This document shows, one piece after another, positions 57,169 to 64,000 of a DNA stretch of 64,000 nt. Numbering within the stretch: position 1 is the stretch's first letter; the number at the start of each line of letters is the position of its first letter. The stretch covers positions 1 to 64,000 of the forward strand of contig JALZUD010000016.1 in the NCBI GenBank assembly GCA_023301725.1, in the 5' to 3' direction. A program made the position numbers and the translations under genes. The notes under the pieces were generated by a model, which searched no databases, was not told the origin of the DNA, and saw nothing but the letters and a program-made list of their open reading frames with translations. The DNA comes from Granulosicoccus sp. GTDB lineage: Bacteria > Pseudomonadota > Gammaproteobacteria > Granulosicoccales > Granulosicoccaceae.

Positions 57169-58932
57169 CTACATAACCTCGGGACTGGAGACACCTATAA
57201 TAGACAAACCATTGACAAGCACTTGCTTAACTGCAAGCAGCAGGCATATTCTTGCGTGCCTAAGCTCAACGTCATCTACTAAGACCTTGTGGGCATTGTA
57301 GTAGCTGTGCAGCGCATTTGCGAGATCTCGCAGGTAACCTGTTAGTTGGTGCGGCTCGTGCGCCTGCGCAGCACGCACCAAAAGCTCAGGATAAGTGGCC
57401 AACAATGTCAATAGATCAGCCTCCGCCTGTTCGCTCAACCGGCTCAATGCCGCAAGCCCTGCTGCCTGGTCAAACTCAAGCTCTTTCTGCTTAAGCTGAC
57501 GCATGACACTGCAAATTCGCGCGTGCGCATATTGCACGTAATAAACCGGATTGTCGTTGGATTGGGACTTAGCCAGATCCAAGTCAAAATCCATGTGCTG
57601 AGAGTATTTACGCATCACATAAAAATACCTTGCAGCATCACGGCCCACCTCGTCGCGCAGCTGTCGAATAGTGACAAACGAACCGGAGCGGGTGGACATC
57701 TGCACACGTTCACCACCTCTGAATAAATTGGCAAACTGGATGAGAACGAACCGTAGTTTTTCACGAGGGTGCCCGAGCGCCTCGCACGCTGCCAGCATTC
57801 GAGCCGTATATCCATGATGATCGGCACCAAACAAATAAAGAACCTGATCATAACCACGCTGAATCTTGTTATCGATATAGGCAATGTCTGAGGCGAAATA
57901 AGTACTTAAGCCATTGGAGCGCACAACAGGTCGGTCCTTTTCATCACCAAACTCTGATGACTTAAACCACGTGACGCCATCTTTCACGTATGTGTGGCCA
58001 GCCGTTTCAAGGCGCTTGATAACCGACTGAACATCATCCAAAAGACTACGCTCACTGAACCAGCAATCGTAATTGACGCCGAATTCCGACAAATCTTCCT
58101 TGATATCAGCCAAGATGGAATCGAGCGCTGCGTTAAACACTACGCGATAATGCTCATCCCCTAGGAGCTGCTTTGCACGGTCAATTAGATCGTCAATGTG
58201 TTTTTCCTTATCGCCACCCGCAGGTTCGTCATCAATGACACCTTCAAAAACAGAAGCTGCATCGTGCTTTAGCGCATCCTTGTGTTCATCATGCAAGCTC
58301 TGACTGATTGCAATGATATATTCGCCTTTGTAGCCATTTGACGGGAATGTCAGTTGTTCCTCGCACAAAACGAGGTAGCGTAACCAGACACTGGTAGCCA
58401 GAATGTCCATCTGCCGACCTGCATCATTGACATAGTATTCACGCTCTACATTGAAGCCTACCGTAGACAATAGATTAGACACTGTGGCGCCCATGGCTGC
58501 GCCTCTGCCATGGCCAACGTGCAAAGGGCCGGTCGGATTGGCCGACACGAACTCTACTTGTATTCGTTGCCCTGCTCCGACATCGCTTCGCCCGAATGCC
58601 TCACCTTGTTCGAGAACCTGACCAAGGACAGCAGACGAGGCGTCGTCTGCCTGAAAAAAATTTATGAATCCCGGGCCTGCAATAACCACGTCTTTTATAC
58701 CGGCCGAACCTGGCAATGCCGCAATGATCGCTGCAGCGATGTCACGTGGCGCACGCCCACAAGGCTTTGCCAATAGCATGGCAATGTTTGTGGCAAAGTC
58801 GCCGTGACTGGCATCACGGGTTCGCGTAACGCTGATTTGCGGATTCACATCCATAGGCACACTACCCTGAGTTTTCAGGGATTCAAGCGCTAGGCCTAAC
58901 TGCTCTTCTATCAGCGGAACAAGGGATATCAC
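57169..58932 (-). CDS. argS: Arginyl-tRNA synthetase
   Basis: A 587-residue class Ia synthetase with the N-terminal Add-1 domain, the HIGH motif in SANPTGPLHVGHGRG, and a degenerate KMSKS loop (MSTRSGS), as usual for ArgRS. The C-terminal DALR anticodon domain contains YAHARICSVMRQL. It lies between priA and the SPOR gene on one strand. Confidence 0.97.
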   Translation of the reverse strand: MISLVPLIEEQLGLALESLKTQGSVPMDVNPQISVTRTRDASHGDFATNIAMLLAKPCGRAPRDIAAAIIAALPGSAGIKDVVIAGPGFINFFQADDASSAVLGQVLEQGEAFGRSDVGAGQRIQVEFVSANPTGPLHVGHGRGAAMGATVSNLLSTVGFNVEREYYVNDAGRQMDILATSVWLRYLVLCEEQLTFPSNGYKGEYIIAISQSLHDEHKDALKHDAASVFEGVIDDEPAGGDKEKHIDDLIDRAKQLLGDEHYRVVFNAALDSILADIKEDLSEFGVNYDCWFSERSLLDDVQSVIKRLETAGHTYVKDGVTWFKSSEFGDEKDRPVVRSNGLSTYFASDIAYIDNKIQRGYDQVLYLFGADHHGYTARMLAACEALGHPREKLRFVLIQFANLFRGGERVQMSTRSGSFVTIRQLRDEVGRDAARYFYVMRKYSQHMDFDLDLAKSQSNDNPVYYVQYAHARICSVMRQLKQKELEFDQAAGLAALSRLSEQAEADLLTLLATYPELLVRAAQAHEPHQLTGYLRDLANALHSYYNAHKVLVDDVELRHARICLLLAVKQVLVNGLSIIGVSSPEVM

Positions 58933-58982
58933 GGGCTATTTCCACACATATTTATCGAGCTTGGAGTTTAGTGCATAAGGAT

Positions 58983-61196
58983 TTAGAAAAGGTCTACTGG
59001 GTCAACATCAATAGACCAACGACACCGACGAGCGCCGGGCAATTGGTTAATTAATCCAGTTAATCGTGACAAACTTTCGTTCAATGATGAGCGCTTGTCA
59101 GATTGTAGGAGCAATTGTGCTCGAAAACGGCCACCTAGTCGCTCCATAGGTGCAGGAGCTGGCCCGAGCACATCCAGCTGGCCTCTTTTACCAGCCTCAA
59201 GGGAGCTGGCCACTTGCATCAAAAACTCATGTGGCTCATTGGCACTAGCAGCCTCCGCACGGACCACAGCCATGAAAGAATAAGGGGGCAGTTCTGCCAA
59301 CCGACGCTCATCCATCAGAACCTGCGCAAAAGATGCATAGCCATCGTTGACTAGCGTTTGCAACAGAGGATTATCTGGATTTCGTGTTTGCACCAGCACA
59401 CTTCCTCGATTGGCCTCTCTACCTGCTCGCCCAGCCACTTGAAGCACCAACTGCCCCATATGTTCAAGAGCGCGAAAGTCGGTGCCAAATAATCCTCTAT
59501 CGGCATCCAGAATGCCCACCAGAGTCAGTTTGGGGAAATGATGCCCTTTGGCAAGCAATTGCGTACCCACCAGTATTCTAGCTTCACCGCTGATGGCCAT
59601 TGCCAGCTGTTCTTCTAGCGCCCCCTTACGCCGCGTGGTGTCGCGATCAATCCGGGCTATGGTCACATCAGGAAATTCCTCAGCCAACACATTAGCTATA
59701 CGCTCTGTGCCGTACCCCACACGATCTAACTGTGGCGAACGACAACTTTCACAAGTACTTGGCATTGAGCGTTCAGCGCCACAGTGGTGACAACGCAGGC
59801 GGTTTGTCCGAGCATGCACTGTCATATGTGCATCGCAGCGCTTGCAATCAGCTGCTGCACCACAGTCGTTGCATAACAAGGTGGGTGCAAATCCACGCCG
59901 ATTGATGAACATCAATACTTGACCGGCATTGTCCAAATGCTCTCGGATGGCATCGATCATTCGATCGCTTAATCCTTCCTTGAGTTTTCGCCGCCGAATA
60001 TCCATCAGGCCAATCGAAGGTGGTACTGCACCTCCAGCACGTATTGTCAATGGCAGCTCGATAAGCTTGCCTACAGCCACATTTTTAAGACTCTCGAGTG
60101 ATGGTGTTGCACTGCCCAGCACTACTGGGCAATGCTGCGCATTGGCTCGCATTAACGCAAGATCACGCGCGTGGTAGCGGAATCCGTCTTGTTGCTTGAA
60201 CGAGCCATCGTGCTCTTCATCGACGATGACAAGTCCAAGCCTTGGCATGGGAGCCAGAATAGAGGAACGAGTACCGATAACAACATCAGCATACCCTTGG
60301 GCCGCGCATAACCAGTTCTGCAAACGTTCGGTATTGTTCAACCCCGAATGCAAGCACACCAGACAGCCATCAATGCGTTGTTCGAAACGGCTCATGAGTT
60401 GTGGCGTGAGCGAAATTTCTGGCACTAGAACAAGCACCTGCAGGCCCATGCTTTGCGCTTTAGCTATGCAACGTAGGTAGACCTCAGTTTTGCCGCTACC
60501 GGTCACCCCATTAAGCAGGAATCGCTTTGCCGTTTTTTGGTCAAGTGATTCAATCACTTGCTCCACTGCAGCACGCTGCTCCTCTGACAACGAGGGCGCA
60601 GAACCCCGCGCCTTGTTGTCGGGAATCTTCAACGCAGTCTCCACCTCCACCCAGCCTTTATCAATCAGACCAGCTATGGAACTCCGCCAGCGAGGACTGA
60701 TGCGTGCCAGTGAGTCCGCGCCCGCCAACTTGCCGGACAAATTTTCAAGGTAGTGAGCAAGCCCTTTTTGAACATGTGCACGATTGAGTGCGTCTGGCAA
60801 CGGATTCGGACCTGTCCAGCGGTAAAACTCTCGCTCGCTTATCGTTGCTGCTTGTCCCTTTCTGAGCAGAGCGGGCAACGATGATGAGAGCACTTCACCC
60901 AAAGGGTAGTGGTAATAACGACTGGCCCAGCACAACAATTCCATCAGGTCTGTCGCGATCACAGGTTCCGTGTCGTACACCTGGCCTACCGGTCGCAGCT
61001 TATTCTCGGGTACATCAGATGACTCAATGGCACCGAGCACTATACCCACCACTTTTCGGGGCCCAAAGGGCACGCCCACTCTCACGCCGCGCGTGATGGG
61101 CAAGCTACTATTCCAGCGATAATCAAACACTCGGTAGAGTGGAGTGGGGATTGCCACTTGAACCAGAGACGTCACCATAGGTTTAGCCTTTTGCAA
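58983..61196 (-). CDS. priA: Primosomal replication restart helicase PriA
   Basis: PriA reloads the replisome at collapsed forks. The 737-residue protein has the 3' DNA-binding domain at its N terminus, Walker A GVTGSGKTEVYLR, Walker B IVDEEHDGSFKQ, and the zinc-binding Cys cluster (CNDC, CKRC, CHHC, CESC) near 440-485. The 640-bp upstream region carries several DnaA boxes. Confidence 0.96.
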   Translation of the reverse strand: MQKAKPMVTSLVQVAIPTPLYRVFDYRWNSSLPITRGVRVGVPFGPRKVVGIVLGAIESSDVPENKLRPVGQVYDTEPVIATDLMELLCWASRYYHYPLGEVLSSSLPALLRKGQAATISEREFYRWTGPNPLPDALNRAHVQKGLAHYLENLSGKLAGADSLARISPRWRSSIAGLIDKGWVEVETALKIPDNKARGSAPSLSEEQRAAVEQVIESLDQKTAKRFLLNGVTGSGKTEVYLRCIAKAQSMGLQVLVLVPEISLTPQLMSRFEQRIDGCLVCLHSGLNNTERLQNWLCAAQGYADVVIGTRSSILAPMPRLGLVIVDEEHDGSFKQQDGFRYHARDLALMRANAQHCPVVLGSATPSLESLKNVAVGKLIELPLTIRAGGAVPPSIGLMDIRRRKLKEGLSDRMIDAIREHLDNAGQVLMFINRRGFAPTLLCNDCGAAADCKRCDAHMTVHARTNRLRCHHCGAERSMPSTCESCRSPQLDRVGYGTERIANVLAEEFPDVTIARIDRDTTRRKGALEEQLAMAISGEARILVGTQLLAKGHHFPKLTLVGILDADRGLFGTDFRALEHMGQLVLQVAGRAGREANRGSVLVQTRNPDNPLLQTLVNDGYASFAQVLMDERRLAELPPYSFMAVVRAEAASANEPHEFLMQVASSLEAGKRGQLDVLGPAPAPMERLGGRFRAQLLLQSDKRSSLNESLSRLTGLINQLPGARRCRWSIDVDPVDLF

Positions 61197-61365
61197 CGCG
61201 CATTATGTTGCTTGCTCATCTATGCACAATATTGACGCACATCAGCAGAAAGTTCCAAAATCGCGTCAAAAAAAAGCATGTTATCAACAAAATCTGTGGA
61301 TAAGTATGTGGACAAGAACGTCGCATAACGCTGACACTCTGACAACCAAAGGCTCACGTGAGAAT

Positions 61366-61380
61366 GTTCAATCTTTGAAC
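61366..61380. promoter_or_regulatory. Palindromic candidate operator
   Basis: GTTCAA-TCT-TTGAAC is a perfect interrupted palindrome with 6-bp arms next to the A+T-rich tract. It does not match a regulator I can name. Confidence 0.35.
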
Positions 61381-61400
61381 AATTAGCATATAATAATAAT

Positions 61401-61413
61401 TATCAATAGCTTA
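61401..61413. promoter_or_regulatory. IHF-binding-site match
   Basis: TATCAATAGCTTA fits the IHF consensus WATCAANNNNTTR at every position and follows an A+T-rich run, as strong IHF sites do. It lies between the DnaA box triplet and the distal box. Confidence 0.5.
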
Positions 61414-61836
61414 GAGGGTGTTCGTACAAAACAACACATAGGCCATACATCAAAACCAGCGAGTGTTCAAGCAGAATTCGCTCTTGTGCATAAACTCTGG
61501 GCTAAAAATTTGTCGCTACCAGGCAAAATGCCAAAGTATTGTCTAATTAGGCTTCGCTTATGGCAGGTGGCCTACCTACTTCAGGCCTGTCAAATTCAAT
61601 CCTTTAGCGACAGCTTACCTCTTGTGGATTCAATAAGTTAGAAGTTTGCATTGGCTTTCGTCACATTACAGTTCTGAGTTACTCCCGACCTGCGGATACT
61701 TAATTTGGTCGTCATGGCAACTGGATTGTCACGGCCATGCGCGAAATCTTCCAATGTGATGACTTCTTGCGCGGCAGCTGATAACTGACCGTTCGCGAAC
61801 TAGAGCACTTGCCTTACATCTGTGTATCGGGAATTT

Positions 61837-63240
61837 TCAGTCCAAACTCTTGATAGACGTAATGAGGTCTTGAACACTGTCTTTAGCATCACCCAACAAG
61901 ACCCGTGTCACCGGTTGTGAGAATAATGAGTTTTCTACACCGGCATAGCCAACTCCATCTCCTCGCTTGAGCACGATGACCCGCTTCGCTTTATCGATAT
62001 TGAGGACGGGCATGCCGAACAGCGGCGACTCGGGATCCGTTCCAGCCGCCAGATTGACGATGTCGTTCGCACCCACAACCAGAACGACATCTACATCGGA
62101 GAATTCAGCATTAATCTCTCCAAGATCTCGAATTTTTTCGTAAGGCACGCCAGCTTCAGCCAACAGCACGTTCATGTGCCCGGGCATCCGGCCTGCCACT
62201 GGATGTATCGCAAAGCCGGTCTGCACACCACGCTCATCCAATAGCTGTGTGAGTTCCCGAAGTTTATGCTGAGCCTGAGCCGTTGCCATGCCATAACCGG
62301 GAACGATTTCAACTCGTCTGGCGTACGCCATACCCACTGCTGCATCGCGAGCGTCAATGGTATTGATGTGATCGGTGCTCGACTGTGATGCCACAAAACT
62401 TGAAGACAGACCAAACCCGGAGTACATGATTTCGCTCAACCGCCGGTTGACCGAACGTGCCATGAGCCGTGTGAGCAAGGAACCCGCTGCGAACACGAGA
62501 GTACCTGCAACGATCATGGCCGGGTTTTCAATAATGAATCCATCGAAAGCCACTGCCAGTCCCGTCAGAGCGTTGTAGAACGACACTAGCACTGGCATAT
62601 CTGCAGCCGAAGTTGGCATCGTGATCATGATGCCAAAGCTCATGGCCAGCATGACAAATACCGCCAAAAGCCCGGGGTGGGCTGTGGCGGACGTGGCCAT
62701 GATAAGACCCAGCAGCAGGACAAACGCCCCGTTAGCCAGATACACCACCTGCTTTTTAGCAAAGCCATCATGCTTGGTGAACTTGCCATGCAACCGTAAA
62801 AATGCCAGTAATGAGCCGGCAAATGCAACACAACCGATCGCCACCCCTAGAACCGCCAAAGATTTTATCGCCGAGGTATGCTCGGATGCATGCAACAGGA
62901 CAAGTGTTGCAACACAAGCCGCAGCCAAGCCTCCAAGACTGTTGTACAAAGCAATCATTTGCGGCGTGTTGCTCATATCTACCCGCCGTGCATGTGCCAC
63001 TGACAACACACCACCGGAGATCACCGCAATGGCCATCAACATGAAGTTTGAATTCATCGCTGGGTGAAAAAGCATGGACGAAATGACTAAGACCATGCCG
63101 ATACCTGCGAGCCAGATGCCACCACGCGCCTTCGCCGGGATACTCAATTTACGCAAACCGGTAACAAACAAAACCGTAGCCACAAACCAGACTAGCTGAA
63201 TGGGAATCGCAACTGAAGGTACTGTGACAAGTTCCGACAT
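61837..63240 (-). CDS. pntB: NAD(P) transhydrogenase subunit beta
   Basis: PntB is the membrane and NADP-binding subunit of the proton-translocating transhydrogenase, which makes NADPH from NADH. The 467-residue protein has nine or so N-terminal helices and a C-terminal dIII domain with GYGMATAQAQHKL, AIHPVAGRMPGHMNVLLAEA and VLVVGANDIVN. It starts 3 bp after the stop of the small pntA membrane gene. Confidence 0.97.
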   Translation of the reverse strand: MSELVTVPSVAIPIQLVWFVATVLFVTGLRKLSIPAKARGGIWLAGIGMVLVISSMLFHPAMNSNFMLMAIAVISGGVLSVAHARRVDMSNTPQMIALYNSLGGLAAACVATLVLLHASEHTSAIKSLAVLGVAIGCVAFAGSLLAFLRLHGKFTKHDGFAKKQVVYLANGAFVLLLGLIMATSATAHPGLLAVFVMLAMSFGIMITMPTSAADMPVLVSFYNALTGLAVAFDGFIIENPAMIVAGTLVFAAGSLLTRLMARSVNRRLSEIMYSGFGLSSSFVASQSSTDHINTIDARDAAVGMAYARRVEIVPGYGMATAQAQHKLRELTQLLDERGVQTGFAIHPVAGRMPGHMNVLLAEAGVPYEKIRDLGEINAEFSDVDVVLVVGANDIVNLAAGTDPESPLFGMPVLNIDKAKRVIVLKRGDGVGYAGVENSLFSQPVTRVLLGDAKDSVQDLITSIKSLD

Positions 63241-63243
63241 AGT

Positions 63244-63666
63244 CTATTCGACACCCTTACCAGCGACAGTCACTACACTCTTTTCCTCGTCAGCTGAAGG
63301 TACATCGATGCCAACATCTTCCTTGCCGGGGGCTGTGTCTTTCTTAATGTTCTTACCTGCCTCGGATAACAAAAAGGCAGAATTACGAAACCCTTTTTCA
63401 TCAAATATTTTAAGTATTCGATCAGTGACAACAAAACCACCAAACACATTGGCCGACGCTGCCATGACGGCCACAAATCCGATGGTCAGTTCAACAGTTC
63501 CATCAGCTGCTGATAACGCAAGCATGGCCCCTGCGAGCACAATACCATGTATGAAGTTTGAACCCGACATCATGGGCGTATGCAACAGCGAAGGTATGCG
63601 CCTAATCAGGACATAGCCTGCTACTGCTGCAAGAAGCACCAGATAAAGTGCGTCAACAATACTCAT
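63244..63666 (-). CDS. pntA2: NAD(P) transhydrogenase subunit alpha, membrane part
   Basis: A 140-residue protein corresponding to the C-terminal membrane segment of E. coli PntA, so the alpha subunit is split into two genes as in Rhodospirillum and many marine bacteria. Three or four helices (about 4-20, 35-52, 58-78) include the conserved HTPMMSGSNFIHGIVLAGAM. The C terminus is a charged tail. Its ATG overlaps the upstream stop by 4 bp. Confidence 0.94.
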   Translation of the reverse strand: MSIVDALYLVLLAAVAGYVLIRRIPSLLHTPMMSGSNFIHGIVLAGAMLALSAADGTVELTIGFVAVMAASANVFGGFVVTDRILKIFDEKGFRNSAFLLSEAGKNIKKDTAPGKEDVGIDVPSADEEKSVVTVAGKGVE

Positions 63667-64000
63667 TTATCACGCTCCTGCATCAATGCGCTCGCCTGCG
63701 CTGGCCAAGCCTGTTTCTCCACTTCATCTTCCAATTCGAGTTGCACCGCAAGCTTCTCGACGCCTTGTGCATCTAAAGATGCAATGTCTTCAAAATTATT
63801 GAAGCCGAACGCGTACAAGCGCTCTTGCAAAGCGGGTCCCACTCCATCTATCAGTGTTAAATCATCAACAGTGGCCTTGTCCTCACTGGGCATCTGTTCA
63901 CCCCCGTCCTCAGCTAAAACACCATCCGTTGCTGAAACAGGCCCTTGCGGTTCAGCCTCCAGAGCACTGTCGCTTTGTAACGAGTCAGTAGTTACCAGCG
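63663..64000 (-). CDS. C-terminal part of a protein with a helix-hairpin-helix domain, probably PntA part 1
   Basis: The minus-strand frame stays open to the window edge. Before M at 63893 it encodes an acidic linker (LEAEPQGPVSATDGVLAEDG), so the gene is cut by the edge and the ATG is probably internal, although GGGGGTG lies just upstream of it. The last 76 residues hold an HhH domain: LTLIDGVGPALQERLYAFGFNNFEDIASL. By position this should be the NAD-binding alpha subunit (PntA part 1) with an HhH tail. A separate small HhH protein is the alternative. Confidence 0.6.
   Translation of the reverse strand, partial: LVTTDSLQSDSALEAEPQGPVSATDGVLAEDGGEQMPSEDKATVDDLTLIDGVGPALQERLYAFGFNNFEDIASLDAQGVEKLAVQLELEDEVEKQAWPAQASALMQERDK

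Larger units (their letters stand above)
61220..61493. promoter_or_regulatory. Cluster of DnaA-box-like sequences
   Basis: Within 275 bp: CTATGCACA at 61220-61228 (one mismatch), TTATCAACA at 61281-61289 (one mismatch), TTATCCACA on the minus strand at 61295-61303 (perfect), TTGTCCACA on the minus strand at 61307-61315 (one mismatch) and TTATGCACA on the minus strand at 61485-61493 (fits TTWTNCACA). Three of them lie within 35 bp. DnaA binding is likely; the role (regulation of priA, titration, reactivation or origin) is open. Confidence 0.6.
61197..61836. other. 640-bp intergenic region between priA and pntB
   Basis: The largest non-coding stretch here. The priA-proximal 300 bp contain DnaA boxes, an IHF-like site, a 15-bp palindrome and an A+T-rich tract (about 61371-61413). 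The pntB-proximal 340 bp show no ORF, RNA or clear terminator. The priA promoter must lie here but I could not assign it. Confidence 0.7.

Noticed and set aside
61197-61836. Chromosomal origin oriC
   Set aside because: DnaA boxes and an IHF site are suggestive, but there is no dnaA, dnaN, gidA or mioC nearby and most boxes are imperfect; reported only as a DnaA-box cluster.

Overview
The window is chromosomal DNA from a gammaproteobacterium. Gene orders typical of that class include yicC/rph-rdgB-hemW, rplU-rpmA-obgE-proB, rpsT/murJ-ribF-ileS-lspA-ispH, mrp/metG-rnfABCDGE, and priA-argS-SPOR protein. At the left edge lies acsF, the oxygen-dependent Mg-protoporphyrin monomethyl ester cyclase of bacteriochlorophyll synthesis, so the organism is probably an aerobic anoxygenic phototroph. 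A marine group such as the Granulosicoccus relatives would fit, but that is a guess from memory and the sequence does not prove it.

Layout. 1-1.9 kb: a possible gene tail at the edge, then a two-gene acsF operon on the minus strand with its own terminator and a promoter overlapped by a TGT-N12-ACA site of the PpsR/CrtJ type. 1.9-8.4 kb: a ChaC-like enzyme, two small membrane proteins, an LpoB-like lipoprotein with a second lipoprotein, a very small ORF with an unusually strong ribosome binding site and its own terminator, a PQQ-type sugar dehydrogenase and a VC0807-like membrane protein. 8.4-14 kb: a DegQ-type protease divergent from a two-component system, a MOSC protein and an unknown membrane protein. 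14-32 kb: dense housekeeping genes for RNA processing, nucleotide cleaning, ribosomal proteins, GTPase Obg, proline and isoprenoid synthesis, lipid II flipping, FAD synthesis, lipoprotein maturation and IspH. 32-37.4 kb: a more accessory stretch with a 14-bp tandem repeat, a cNMP-like/HDOD protein, an Ig-repeat lipoprotein paired with a small beta barrel, and a TlpA-HemJ pair. 37.5-47.1 kb: rppH, dcd, mrp, metG and the complete Rnf operon. 47.2-56.4 kb: a DUF1841 protein, an L,D-transpeptidase followed by a nitroreductase remnant, mazG, a YfaZ-like barrel, hrpA and a lone Y1 (RAYT-type) transposase. 56.4-64 kb: SPOR protein, argS, priA, a 640-bp intergenic region rich in DnaA boxes, and proton-translocating transhydrogenase genes running off the right edge.

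How the genes work together. AcsF, HemJ and HemW are all tetrapyrrole-related. Rnf and Pnt link ion gradients to low-potential reductant and NADPH. LpoB, the L,D-transpeptidase, MurJ and the SPOR protein serve the cell wall. No CRISPR array, prophage, tRNA, rRNA or complete insertion sequence was seen. The observations most worth following are the acsF operon outside any visible photosynthesis cluster with its operator, the 18-codon ORF with an 11-nt match to the 16S tail, the DnaA-box/IHF cluster upstream of priA, the nitroreductase relic, the helix-hairpin-helix tail next to pntA, and the Ig-lipoprotein/beta-barrel pair.
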